From: CAZELM01 sp964512995
Lineage (GTDB): Bacteria > CSSED10-310
Direction: 5' to 3'
Length of the DNA: 64,000 nucleotides
NCBI GenBank assembly: GCA_964512995.1
Contig: CAZELM010000013.1
Span: forward strand, 29,382-93,381
Part shown: piece by piece, positions 45,109 through 54,459 of the stretch
Layout of the letters: every line of letters begins with the position of its first letter
Position numbering within the stretch: the first letter of the stretch is position 1
Notes under the pieces: model-generated
Databases searched by the model: none
What the model saw: only the letters and a program-made list of their open reading frames with translations
Told to the model about the DNA's origin: nothing
Translations under genes and position numbers: made by a program

Positions 45109-46434
45109 ATGGCAGACAATTTACAGGAATCACCAGAAAAATTATCCACAAATCCCTACCGTGGGACGCGAGATTTTTATCCGGAAGACATGCGAAAACG
45201 GAATGCCATTTTTCAGGCGATGCGTGGAACCGCCGAGTCTTTCGGCTATGAAGAATATGATGGCCCGATGTTGGAAATGTTCGAGCTATATGCAGCAAAA
45301 AGTGGAGAAGAACTTGTTAAAGAACAGCTTTATCATTTCATGGATCGTGGAGGGCGCCATGTCGCCATTCGACCGGAAATGACGCCTACTGTTGCACGAA
45401 TGGTCGCGGCCAGGATAAATGAACTCCCGATGCCGATCCGCTGGTATAGCCTTCCCAACTTATGGCGATATGAGAAACCCCAGAGGGGACGATTACGGGA
45501 ACATTGGCAGTTCAATGTCGATATTCTGGGAGCTGATTCTGTGCTGGCAGATCAAGAGATCATCGAGATCGCCATTCAGATCATGCGTAACATCGGTGCT
45601 CAACCCGGTCAGTTTCAGATTCATATTGCCAACCGGAGGATGCTTTCTTATTTTTTGGAACATCTGATGAAGTTGCCACAACATCTGTGGGTTCCTACCT
45701 GTAAAGTAATCGATAAGAAGTCGAAAATACCTCCGGATGTGTTTGAAGGAATGTTGCAGGAAGTCGGATTAAGCCAAACGGATATTCAGTCCTTGAATGA
45801 TTATATGATGCTTGACTGGGAATCGCTTCACAAACATCCGGTATTCGAGAGTGATGGTGCACGCGAATTGGAGTTGATTTTCACGGGATTGGAAAAAGCG
45901 GGATATCTCGATTTTTGTTGCATGGATCTCTCCATCGTTCGGGGATTGGATTATTATACCGGAACCGTTTTCGAGATGTACGATCTCGCTCCGCAGAACC
46001 GGCGTGCGATGTTTGGAGGGGGACGATATGATGACCTTGTGGGATTATTCAGCAAAGCAAAACTCCCCGGTGTCGGATTCGGAATGGGGGATGTCACGAT
46101 AATGGATTTCATACAGACGCATGGTCTGCTACCCCAACTCTCCCCCCCGGTTCATATTTATGTCGCATTGTTTGATGAAGAATACATTGATCAGGCCCTG
46201 ATACTCAGCCGCCGGCTGAGGGAAATGGGATTCCGGACAATCACTCAACTGGAACCTGTCAAGCTTTCCAAGCAGTACAAACAAGCCAACCAGCGAAATA
46301 TTCCTGTTGTTGTCCTTCAGGGACCCGATGAGATTCGGGATAACAGAATGCAAATGAAATATCTTCCATCCGGTGAGCAACTCCTGGTGTCGTTGGACGA
46401 AGCTCAAAACTGTTTACAGAAATGGTTGGGGTAA
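45109..46434 (+). CDS. hisS: Histidyl-tRNA synthetase
   Basis: 441 aa from ATG 45109, 7 nt after the PATAN gene stop and preceded by GAGGGA. Class II motifs: NPYRGTRDFYPEDM at the N-terminus, RPEMTPTVARM, WRYEKPQRGRLREHWQFNVD (motif 2), the His-specific VRGLDYYTGTVFEM, and GGGRYDDLVGLF with GVGFGMGDV (motif 3 region). A C-terminal anticodon-binding domain (about 345-441) makes HisS more likely than HisZ. It is probably co-transcribed with the upstream PATAN gene. Confidence 0.95.
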   Translation: MADNLQESPEKLSTNPYRGTRDFYPEDMRKRNAIFQAMRGTAESFGYEEYDGPMLEMFELYAAKSGEELVKEQLYHFMDRGGRHVAIRPEMTPTVARMVAARINELPMPIRWYSLPNLWRYEKPQRGRLREHWQFNVDILGADSVLADQEIIEIAIQIMRNIGAQPGQFQIHIANRRMLSYFLEHLMKLPQHLWVPTCKVIDKKSKIPPDVFEGMLQEVGLSQTDIQSLNDYMMLDWESLHKHPVFESDGARELELIFTGLEKAGYLDFCCMDLSIVRGLDYYTGTVFEMYDLAPQNRRAMFGGGRYDDLVGLFSKAKLPGVGFGMGDVTIMDFIQTHGLLPQLSPPVHIYVALFDEEYIDQALILSRRLREMGFRTITQLEPVKLSKQYKQANQRNIPVVVLQGPDEIRDNRMQMKYLPSGEQLLVSLDEAQNCLQKWLG

Positions 46435-46480
46435 TGATTCGTTATGCCCTGAATCGCATACCAACTATCTCCGCATATCG

Positions 46481-47569
46481 CTATTCGTAAAGTTGTCGAT
46501 TGGTGGTCTGCTTGAAATGATGATGATGCTTCTCGGTCAACAAGTAAATCAAGACTAAGATCAATAGATAAGAAGCCAATAGAGCCGTGCAGATTAGGGG
46601 TCGTTTTTCGTAGTAAGGTATCAAGAAATCTGATTCAGGTGATGCAACGCGGATGGTCCAGCGTTTCGGTGGGAAGTGAAGTGTGACGATCCACCATTTT
46701 TGCCGGGCGGAATCGAGACAGTGTTCAAGTCCGGCATCTGTTCCGAGCTGTTCTAAGAATCCGGGAACCGGATTGGTTGATAATCCTGACTCGTCTGAAC
46801 ACGTCACTACCTGGCCATCTTCCAGTTCGATGAGTGCAAATCCTGATTTTGAGTGGTGAATGGAATGAATCAGATCGCTCAGCCATGCCATTGAAATCGT
46901 ATCGGAACCATCCGTTGTTGAATTCCCGGTTGTTTTAATATCCGCCAGATTCGATGGATTCGCCATGTTCTGGAGACTGATTCCAATAATCCAGTTCCAT
47001 GGCTTAAATATCCGGAATGCAATGACTTCATCCTCTTCCGGATCATCGGGCGTTACCCGCATCCGATATCGGACACTTCCGGCCTCTTTACTCAACATCT
47101 CTTGAAAATAAGGAAAACCGGAGATATCTGATCCAGAAGGAAGATCAGGATGAAAGATTATCCTTCCAGTTGTATCAACAAGAATGTAATTCTCGTTAGT
47201 GCTGTCTTTCATCTTGCGGATCATGCTGAGAAAGCTCTGCTGAATCTGCTCCCGAGGAAGCGATCGTTCAGTGAAAACAACCACCATTCCGGAAAGAAAC
47301 TGATGAAGTTGATCGATTTGTAATTTCAATCGATCCGCTCGATGCGTCTCCTGCAGTAATCGTGACTGAACGACAAAATCAAACTGATGGCGTATTGTAT
47401 TGCGAAGAGAGTCTGCGGTCTGTTGTAAATGGACGAGATTGGAGTGCAGGATTACTTGCCGTAACTGATAATCAAAAAAAACAGTCAAGATCATTATTGG
47501 AATGGCACATAGGAACGACAATCCCAAGCGTTGGCGCCACGAGATGAAACGTCCGGGCTCTCTATTCAT
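46481..47569 (-). CDS. Membrane-bound Cache-type sensor without an output domain
   Basis: 362 aa from ATG 47569. One N-terminal helix (about 13-32: GLSFLCAIPIMILTVFFDYQ) and one C-terminal helix (LICTALLASYLLILVLIYLL) enclose a periplasmic region of about 290 aa. That region has Cache-like blocks (ENYILVDTTGRIIFHPDLPS, then FPYFQEMLSK, WNWIIGISL). After the last helix only about 20 residues remain, so no kinase, GGDEF or methyl-accepting domain follows. It overlaps the PilZ-like gene by 8 bp, so the pair may work together. Confidence 0.75.
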   Translation of the reverse strand: MNREPGRFISWRQRLGLSFLCAIPIMILTVFFDYQLRQVILHSNLVHLQQTADSLRNTIRHQFDFVVQSRLLQETHRADRLKLQIDQLHQFLSGMVVVFTERSLPREQIQQSFLSMIRKMKDSTNENYILVDTTGRIIFHPDLPSGSDISGFPYFQEMLSKEAGSVRYRMRVTPDDPEEDEVIAFRIFKPWNWIIGISLQNMANPSNLADIKTTGNSTTDGSDTISMAWLSDLIHSIHHSKSGFALIELEDGQVVTCSDESGLSTNPVPGFLEQLGTDAGLEHCLDSARQKWWIVTLHFPPKRWTIRVASPESDFLIPYYEKRPLICTALLASYLLILVLIYLLTEKHHHHFKQTTNRQLYE

Positions 47570-48023
47570 AATCTTTGCAGAAAACGACCTGTCCCCGTGA
47601 GATAATTGTTTCAGAATCAAGCTCCAAACGGATTCTGGGTATCCGGGTTCCGATATCGAGTTGTTCCGAAGGTGGCAATAACAATAAACAACCATCAGGA
47701 GATATATTGAGAATTTTGGCAGTAAAGATTTTGAGCATTATCGGACGAAAATCCAATTCGATTTGGATTGCCAACGCTTGAGTTTCAACTCGGTAATGCA
47801 CGCGGCGGTTCCCGCGCCATAACTCAGTGTCGATATTTGGAGTTGCATCGGAGAATTTTTCCGGGAATATGACTTTTTCCAAATTAGCCAGATATTCATT
47901 CAGAAGATACCTTTCCCAGTGGGTAAGCTTTAAAAATTCGATTCCAACAATTTTTTGACGAGGTATTTTTGAATGGGCTTTCATCGGCATTCGTTTTTCC
48001 TTCACGACCATCTCAATGAACAC
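47562..48023 (-). CDS. PilZ-like protein with split domain order
   Basis: About 153 aa from GTG 48023; ATG 48011 is an alternative, and neither has a clear ribosome site. The N-terminal part (KIVGIEFLKLTHWERYLLNE, then YLANLEK) looks like the end of a PilZ domain. The following part (NRRVHYRVE, then AKILNISPDGCLLLLPPSEQ and RGQVVFCKDYE) looks like the start of one and stops before its last strands. The frame stays open upstream to a TGA near 48050 and still reads PilZ-like (GVQTGAIVFIEM), so a 5' part may have been lost. PilZ domains bind c-di-GMP through an RxxxR near their start; here it is RRVHYR, close to that. Confidence 0.6.
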   Translation of the reverse strand: MFIEMVVKEKRMPMKAHSKIPRQKIVGIEFLKLTHWERYLLNEYLANLEKVIFPEKFSDATPNIDTELWRGNRRVHYRVETQALAIQIELDFRPIMLKIFTAKILNISPDGCLLLLPPSEQLDIGTRIPRIRLELDSETIISRGQVVFCKDYE

Positions 48024-48408
48024 GATCGCACCTGTCTGAACTCCTCTGAAAAAGTATCACGAAATCGGGTCGTCTTCAAACAGTGCTACTGATTATTGTT
48101 AAAGAGCTTCAATCAATTCTCCTCCTTAAAGAGTATATCATAAATAGGATACGAATGTCGGATGAATTTTAGTCACTCAAACCTTGGGTTTTTTTCATTT
48201 TGAATTAGTTATTGAGCATGGGATACGTTATCTTCGTGAAGCTTGCCAGAATAGCTCCTCGACCTTGATGATGATTAATCGATTTCTCTTTTAAGGTCCC
48301 TGAATGCTGGAATACAGAAGTTAGTAGTGAGTTTATCCGGTCGGCCTGATGTGATATTTTTTTAAATGCGAAACTTCCAGATGGCGAAGATAAGAAGGAT
48401 TTTTCGGT
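48024..48408. other. Divergent intergenic region
   Basis: 385 bp between the PilZ-like and propeller genes. On the minus strand, AAGGAGGAGAA is followed by a TTG whose frame stops after a few codons, perhaps the remnant start of the PilZ-like gene. No RNA gene was seen. Confidence 0.4.
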
Positions 48409-50652
48409 ATGAGAATTATTGAAAGTATTCCGTGGTGGCATCAATCAAAAGGAACGGGAGAAATCCCGGGATATTGGAGCGATCCACGGGGACCGGATGG
48501 CGGTGATATTTCCTGTGTATATTGGTGCCCCAACGTTCCAGGACGATTGTGGATCGGGTCGGCAGCAGGCAGTTTATATTGTAACGCCATCCGATCCATG
48601 GGGTGTCATTTTCGTAGTCATGTAGTATCCCGAGCATCTATTGTCAATATTGAAGTGTCAAAAGGGGATAATCCGTATCTGTTGGTAGTTGACGGCGAAG
48701 GTGCGCTTACAATCACGACTGTTCGATATCCAGATTTCCAGCATGCAATATATGATTCATCGGTACATTTTACACTGGTAAAGTCTCACCCATTTATTCC
48801 GGGTTTGGTATATGGAGGGACACTGGAGGGTGTAGTATGTTCTGTGGATGGTGGACTGACCTGGACCTCCATTTACACACAGACTGTCCTGGGAAAGATT
48901 ACCGCGATTCAGTTTCATCCAGCCAATCCGCTCGAGTTCTATGTTGCGGACAGAATCGGGAATACTGCCAGGTTTCTGGTCACGACCAATGGCGGCTACA
49001 CGTTCGACGATATATTGTCCGCTCGTATCCGATTTATGAATATCCATTCGATTCTATTCGATACAGCAACTTCATTTCTGACCTTGGGAGGGCATGGAGA
49101 ATGCCGAGTTGCCCGTTGTATCAGGCATCAATGGGATCAGTGGAGAGTTGTTCACCAAGGTCTTCCAAGGTCCGAGATTACTTGTATGGCAGGGCCGGAT
49201 CTGAACCATACGATCTGGTTGGGGAGTCAGGGTGCTGGAATATACTGCCTGAACAAAGATGAATACCAATGGCGCAGAGCTGATATTGAGATTTCACGCC
49301 GATATGTTCAATCCATTGCTGTCTGGTCCGATGACATTGCCGTTGGGTGTTTGGAAAGTGGTGCAACGGTTTTCATCAGTGGCCAATGGAGCAGCAAAAA
49401 TCAACACATATTTGCTCGCTCCGTGAGCCGAATGGAATTACTGGATGGATCATTGATCGTTGATACAGATAATCAACTTTATCATTTTAACGGAAGACAA
49501 TGGCGGCAAATCCCCGGATTCCCATTGATCAACGATATTATTGCCGGAGGGCAGTTTATTTTGGTCTTGTGTAATAATGATTCGATATACAGTGCATCCG
49601 TCAAGAATTGGTATTGGGTGAAAAGCCCGTTTGAAAACGGACATGCTGTCAGGATTTTTGGAGATTCCACCGCAACTGACTTCTATGTGATTGCTCATGA
49701 TTCTGAAAACCATTATTCCATCTATCGAGTACCAGCAAAACGACTGGTGTTGGGATCGGCAAACAAACAAAAATGGTCATTCAACAACAGGACACCGGAG
49801 TGGATTCAGGTTGCGGATGACATCCCTGTAAAGGAACAGATTTTCGATGCAAAAGCCATTACCTGGGGGGGCACCCATCGGTTGGCCATTGCTACGGATA
49901 TGGGTTTGTTTTTCTGGAACGAGCGATGCATCGGGTGGGAAGAACAGTATTTTCCAGAAAATGAACAGGTTCATGTTCTTGCTCAGAATAATCATGATCG
50001 ACCGGGGCTTTATGCCGGTATCGGGAGTGAACTTCGGTATTGCAGTAACTGGCCCGATGATTCTCATTTTGAGGTGGTCTGGCGGTTTCCGTCGGTTGTG
50101 TCCAGCATCACAATTTTTGGGGATCAGATGAAAACGATTTGTGTCGGCACGGATGGAGGTGAACTATTTGTCTCTTATCTCAATCATCGTTTCGTTTCGG
50201 TCCCGTCATCTCAATCCCTTCCACGAATAAACTGCATCGCAGCATCTTCATCTGCCATTGCCATCGGAACAGATGGCGTTTCATGTAAAATATTTCGGAC
50301 TGCGCAGATTTCACTTCAGATCAATCGATTCGCTGTTAATGAGATGGCTGTATCTGTCGCTCTATGGAATCCAGGCAGTCGAATCGAAGTGGATTTATAT
50401 CTTATGGAGTTGCTCGATGATGACAGTTGGAAAGCGTACGATGTCAGTCAGTCGAAAATAGCGATCTCCCTGGCGCCAATTCCCCGGCGTATGACTATCG
50501 AGTCTCAGGCAGAAGGAATGGAGATTTCCATCGGAGTTATCCACGTGGGAACGCATTCAATGGCATCCATTATGATGGCAGGTATTTTTCTGGCAAACTC
50601 GGATATCATGATTGCTCCCTTTTCATGCATCGATTTACATCACGTGATGTAA
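48409..50652 (+). CDS. Large cytoplasmic beta-propeller protein, unknown function
   Basis: 747 aa. There is no signal peptide (MRIIESIPWWHQSKGTGEIP) and no membrane helix, so it should be cytoplasmic. Repeats of about 40-60 aa end in short strands such as GRLWIGSAAG, TIWLGSQGAG, IAVGCLESGA, LAIATDMG and TICVGTDGG. One clear Asp-box (SVDGGLTW) and a weaker TTNGGYTF fit BNR/Asp-box or ligand-binding propellers. About 12-14 blades' worth of sequence suggests two propellers. A final beta domain (about 640-747) differs. No family was recognised. AAGGA lies 9 nt before ATG 48409. Confidence 0.7.
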   Translation: MRIIESIPWWHQSKGTGEIPGYWSDPRGPDGGDISCVYWCPNVPGRLWIGSAAGSLYCNAIRSMGCHFRSHVVSRASIVNIEVSKGDNPYLLVVDGEGALTITTVRYPDFQHAIYDSSVHFTLVKSHPFIPGLVYGGTLEGVVCSVDGGLTWTSIYTQTVLGKITAIQFHPANPLEFYVADRIGNTARFLVTTNGGYTFDDILSARIRFMNIHSILFDTATSFLTLGGHGECRVARCIRHQWDQWRVVHQGLPRSEITCMAGPDLNHTIWLGSQGAGIYCLNKDEYQWRRADIEISRRYVQSIAVWSDDIAVGCLESGATVFISGQWSSKNQHIFARSVSRMELLDGSLIVDTDNQLYHFNGRQWRQIPGFPLINDIIAGGQFILVLCNNDSIYSASVKNWYWVKSPFENGHAVRIFGDSTATDFYVIAHDSENHYSIYRVPAKRLVLGSANKQKWSFNNRTPEWIQVADDIPVKEQIFDAKAITWGGTHRLAIATDMGLFFWNERCIGWEEQYFPENEQVHVLAQNNHDRPGLYAGIGSELRYCSNWPDDSHFEVVWRFPSVVSSITIFGDQMKTICVGTDGGELFVSYLNHRFVSVPSSQSLPRINCIAASSSAIAIGTDGVSCKIFRTAQISLQINRFAVNEMAVSVALWNPGSRIEVDLYLMELLDDDSWKAYDVSQSKIAISLAPIPRRMTIESQAEGMEISIGVIHVGTHSMASIMMAGIFLANSDIMIAPFSCIDLHHVM

Positions 50653-50864
50653 TAAGCAAAAGAACAATTTTATTTGCATGACGATAAAATACTATTCATA
50701 ATGAAAATGTGGGAACGTTAACCCATTCATTTTAATTGGCACACAACATCAGTCTTTTCGAGTTGATTTGGATCGATCGTTTCAAACAGGGATCACAATA
50801 TCACTCGAAAGAAAAGTCAATAAACGAATTGGGAATGGAACCAATAACAACAGGGAGGAATATC

Positions 50865-51353
50865 ATGCATCTGTTACGACCGTCTTGCATCATCACACTT
50901 GTGGTCATGGCCGGTATCGGGATCGTATGGCCAGTATTGCCAGCCAACGCGTTAATGGTCCCGATGTCACTGGAGGATCTGGCCAGGCAATCGGATACCA
51001 TTATCAAAGGCAAAATCTTGACGGCTTCAAGTTTCATGGAAGATCAGAAGATATACACGGAATACACGATATCTGTTGAAGGAACATTTTTAGGCACACC
51101 CTCACGCACGATGACGATTCGGCTTCTTGGGGGAGAACTGGAAGATGGTTTGGGCATGAGTTATTCAGACCGACCCAAAATCACGCTGGGTGAAGATCTC
51201 ATCCTTTTCCTCAGAAATGATCCAGTTTACCCCGTAGTCGGAGAATTTCAGGGGAAATGTACCATCAAAGATGGATGGGTTTTAGAACACGGAATGAGTG
51301 AGAACGAATTCGCGGATCGGATCACTGAGGTTTTAAGGAGACTCGGACGATGA
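50865..51353 (+). CDS. Secreted partner protein of a matrixin-type protease
   Basis: 162 aa from ATG 50865, with GGGAGGA upstream. Signal peptide about 1-28 (ending PANALM). The mature part begins MSLEDLARQSDTIIKGKIL and continues IYTEYTISVEGTFLG, LLGGELEDGLG, GEDLILFLRNDPVYPVVGEF, then QGK. I have the impression that this sLeeL..-AdxIvxGxV pattern recurs beside secreted metalloproteases, but no function is established. Its stop overlaps the downstream matrixin gene by 4 bp (ATGA), which implies coupled expression. Confidence 0.75.
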   Translation: MHLLRPSCIITLVVMAGIGIVWPVLPANALMVPMSLEDLARQSDTIIKGKILTASSFMEDQKIYTEYTISVEGTFLGTPSRTMTIRLLGGELEDGLGMSYSDRPKITLGEDLILFLRNDPVYPVVGEFQGKCTIKDGWVLEHGMSENEFADRITEVLRRLGR

Positions 51354-52012
51354 AAACACACACAACATGGTTTTGCTTGGTGATAGTACTGCTAATGACT
51401 GGATCTCCATCCTTGGCTTATGACTTATTCGGTTCATCGTGGACATCCCATCATATGGATTATCTTATTAATGGCAACGGTGCTCCAGGGGGTATTAACT
51501 CGGTATTAATCTTTAATGGAGCAGCGACCGAATGGAATGATACCCCGGCATCCTTCAACTTCAATTATATCGGAACGACCAGTTTACATGAATCTTTCAT
51601 GGATAACACAAATATTATGTATTGGAGTTCAATCGATGGAATGTATGGCACGTTAGCTCAGACCATATTTTATTATTGGGGTTCAGACATTCTGGATGCA
51701 GATATCCGGTTTGATGTTGCTGAACGGTGGTGGAACGGTATCGGAACCTGTCCTCTCAATTATTTCGACCTCCGATCCACCTGTTTACACGAGATGGGAC
51801 ATGCACTGGGACTAAATCATGAGGATCCAATTCCACCAAATTGTCCGGCAATGAGGCCATATATGGCTTCTTGTGAAATATTTCACATATGCACAGATGA
51901 TGAGAATGGTGTTCTGGCGATTTATGGAATCTCGATGCCTGCCATGTCAACCGTGGGACTCATCGTGTGTTTGGCCATATTCGGCAGTCTTTTAATCTGG
52001 AAACGCAGGTGA
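51350..52012 (+). CDS. Matrixin-like zinc metalloprotease with a C-terminal sorting tail
   Basis: 220 aa. Signal peptide 1-23 (SLAYDL). The metzincin motif is complete: H147-E148-x-x-H151-x-x-G-x-x-H157 (HEMGHALGLNHED), followed by a Met-turn (CPAMRPYM, M168). The C-terminus MPAMSTVGLIVCLAIFGSLL ends in IWKRR: a short motif, hydrophobic helix and basic end, as in IPTL/PEP-CTERM proteins, so it is probably anchored or sorted at the envelope. There is no obvious propeptide with a Cys switch. It shares an operon with the small secreted protein at 50865. Confidence 0.88.
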   Translation: MKTHTTWFCLVIVLLMTGSPSLAYDLFGSSWTSHHMDYLINGNGAPGGINSVLIFNGAATEWNDTPASFNFNYIGTTSLHESFMDNTNIMYWSSIDGMYGTLAQTIFYYWGSDILDADIRFDVAERWWNGIGTCPLNYFDLRSTCLHEMGHALGLNHEDPIPPNCPAMRPYMASCEIFHICTDDENGVLAIYGISMPAMSTVGLIVCLAIFGSLLIWKRR

Positions 52013-52606
52013 TCGACTATAAGTATCAGGTTAGCATTTCAGACAGATCATGAAGGATCGTTGTTGATGAATCGTCCGGATCTGGTGGCATTTTTATAGA
52101 ATGCGGCTAATTCTTTCATACCAGGTTTTTTGAATCGATCAGTTCAACATCATGGAAGAGTCTGAACACTCCTTGCAATACTGCTCGAGAGTGCTTTGGG
52201 AATGGTCTTATTCATTCTTTTGACAACGCCTGAATAAGGAGTCACAATAGTGGATGAATGATCAACCCGATCGCACACATACAAATTCCTACTCGGGTTA
52301 TGGTTGCATCGGGAAAAAAATTCCCGTATGGTAAGTCTGTTTTGCTTTGACAGTAACATCACACGGTTACTGGTTCAATCTGCTGCCAGAGAGATGGGGC
52401 TGTTCCCCGATGGGAATTGCTGATTTGATAATAACAAGGAACCGTTTTTGAGACGACCAATGACAATGACGATAAGGTAACCTTGTTGTAAGCGACTCAC
52501 AATGGAACCATCAAGCAGTCTCTTTTCGAGATGAATCTATATTTCTGTGGACTTAAACAGGAAAAGCAGCTCAATTTAATATAATAAAAGAGCGGGAGGT
52601 AGATGA
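52013..52606. other. Intergenic region with no recognised gene
   Basis: 594 bp. A small hairpin, CGGGAA (52310-52315) and TTCCCG (52321-52326) around five A, is visible. A candidate -10 TATAAT at 52580-52585 lies 21 bp before the next start, without a good -35. No coding sequence or RNA gene was recognised. Confidence 0.5.
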
Positions 52607-54097
52607 GTGAATGTATTATTGATATACCCTGAGTTTCCGGATACGTTTTGGAGTTTCAAGCATGCGCTTCGTTTTATCCGGAAAAAAGCCTCCTATCCAC
52701 CACTGGGATTGCTGACCGTTGCTGCATTGCTTCCAAAAGAATGGAACAAACGGCTCGTTGACGTGAATGTTTCACGATTGACGAAAGATGATCTGACATG
52801 GGCGGATATGGTTTTCATCAGTGGGATGACGGTCCAGAGAGATTCTGCTCTTCAGATCATCACACGTTGCAAAGAACATGGTATCAGAATTGTTGCTGGG
52901 GGTCCTTTATTTATCACTGAACCGGATCTGTTTGATGCGGTTGATTATCTTGTTTTAGGAGAAGCGGAAGTTGTGTTACCGGAATTTCTCGATGACCTGA
53001 AAAAAGGTCAGGCAAGACGCATCTACCGGACAACTGAATTCGCGGATATCCAGGATACTCCAATCCCGTTATGGGAGTTGCTCAATATAAAGGGATACGC
53101 CTCGATGTCGATCCAATATTCCCGGGGCTGCCCATTCAGTTGTGAATTTTGTAATGTCACATCATTGTTTGGCCATCGCCCGAGAACGAAAAGCGCAAAA
53201 CAGATTACCGCAGAACTGGATAGTCTGTACCAGATCGGATGGCGGGGGAGCGTGTTTTTCGTTGATGACAACCTGATCGGAAATCGAAAACATTTAAAAA
53301 ATGAGTTGCTGCCGGCATTGATTGAATGGCGAAAGAGTCGAGTCGGGATGCCATTCAGCACCGAGGTCTCGATCGACCTGGTCGATGATGAAGAACTCAT
53401 GAAAATGATGGTTCAGGTCGGTTTTGATGCGGTTTTCATCGGGATTGAAACACCCGATGAGACCAGCCTCGCCGAATGCAGCAAAAAACAGAATCTGCAT
53501 CGGGATCTGGTGGAAGATGTAAAACGGATCCAGCGGATGGGTATCCAGGTGCAGGCCGGCTTCATTGTCGGATTCGATAATGACACATTTCTGACTTTTC
53601 AACGGCTGGTGGATTTCATTCAGAAGAGTGGCATTGTGACAGCGATGGTTGGTTTGCTTCAGGCACCAATAGGAACAAAACTTTACGAACGGATGAGTCT
53701 CGCTGGCCGCGTTCAACATCAGATGTCGGGCGACAATGTCGATGGCACAACCAACATTGTTCCGATTATGAATGCGGATGTTTTACAGAAAGGATATAAA
53801 AGCGTTCTGCATGGATTGTATACTCCCAAAGCATACTACAAACGTATTCGAACGTTTTTGAGGGAGTATCAGTTGCCTCAGATTACGGTTCCGATCAATT
53901 TTTCATATGCCATGGAGAATGCATTTGCTTTTATGCGTTCGGTCTTTCGATTGGGTATTCTTGGAAGAGAGCGATTTGATTACTGGAAATTATTTGTCTG
54001 GACACTGATATGCCGTCCTCGCGCTTTTCCGTTAGCGATCCGGTTGGCGATTTATGGATATCACTTTCGAAAAATTTGTGAACTGCATGTGAGTTAG
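52607..54097 (+). CDS. B12-binding radical SAM protein (DUF4070-type)
   Basis: 496 aa from GTG 52607, with GGGAGGT upstream. The cobalamin-binding-like domain (MNVLLIYPEFPDTFWSF, then PPLGLLTVAALLP and VAGGPLFITEPDLF) precedes the radical SAM domain with canonical C175-x3-C179-x2-C182 (SRGCPFSCEFCNVTSLFGHR). Then come VFFVDDNLIGNRK, IGIETPDETSLAECSKKQN and a DUF4070-like C-terminal region (YYKRIRTFLREY). Relatives include HpnJ-like and other lipid- or cofactor-modifying enzymes, but the substrate is unknown. It stands alone; a hairpin follows at 54109-54139. Confidence 0.9.
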   Translation: MNVLLIYPEFPDTFWSFKHALRFIRKKASYPPLGLLTVAALLPKEWNKRLVDVNVSRLTKDDLTWADMVFISGMTVQRDSALQIITRCKEHGIRIVAGGPLFITEPDLFDAVDYLVLGEAEVVLPEFLDDLKKGQARRIYRTTEFADIQDTPIPLWELLNIKGYASMSIQYSRGCPFSCEFCNVTSLFGHRPRTKSAKQITAELDSLYQIGWRGSVFFVDDNLIGNRKHLKNELLPALIEWRKSRVGMPFSTEVSIDLVDDEELMKMMVQVGFDAVFIGIETPDETSLAECSKKQNLHRDLVEDVKRIQRMGIQVQAGFIVGFDNDTFLTFQRLVDFIQKSGIVTAMVGLLQAPIGTKLYERMSLAGRVQHQMSGDNVDGTTNIVPIMNADVLQKGYKSVLHGLYTPKAYYKRIRTFLREYQLPQITVPINFSYAMENAFAFMRSVFRLGILGRERFDYWKLFVWTLICRPRAFPLAIRLAIYGYHFRKICELHVS

Positions 54098-54459
54098 ATC
54101 TCCCTTCGTGTCCCCAGATGGTTACAACATCTGAGGACATGCTCAGGAACAACTCCATTTTATATAACAGTGTCACTGTTTAGACAACACGATCACTTTT
54201 GTGAATATGGTCGATTTCATCTCCATGAAAGACAACGATGCCATCACCATGAAGCACAATGCGATTGATCTGTATATGTTTGTATTTTCTCCACGAGCTG
54301 CTCGATCAATCCGATATTTTTTCAGACATCTATGGCATTAATAATGCATGGGATCAGGTAGATGTCAGCGAGTTACTTCAGGAGGCTGATTCAGATGTGG
54401 AAAATGTTCAAAGAAATGAACTGCGGTGTCTGGCATTAGATTTTATAAGGGGGAGTAAT
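54098..54459. other. Intergenic region before the methyltransferase gene
   Basis: 362 bp. Apart from the hairpin at 54109-54139 I see no feature. The methyltransferase frame is open upstream of 54460 but lacks similarity or a ribosome site there. Confidence 0.5.
54109..54139 (+). terminator. Hairpin downstream of radical SAM gene
   Basis: TGTCCCCAGATG (54109-54120) pairs with CATCTGAGGACA (54128-54139) with one mismatch and a 7-nt loop, 12 bp after the stop codon. It lacks a T run, so it is only a probable terminator. Confidence 0.45.

Noticed and set aside
45109..46434. HisZ (regulatory subunit) instead of HisS
   Set aside because: The C-terminal anticodon-binding domain and catalytic motifs are complete and no hisG is nearby.
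48205..48444. 79-aa minus-strand reading frame
   Set aside because: It overlaps the start of the propeller gene on the opposite strand and has no ribosome site or similarity.
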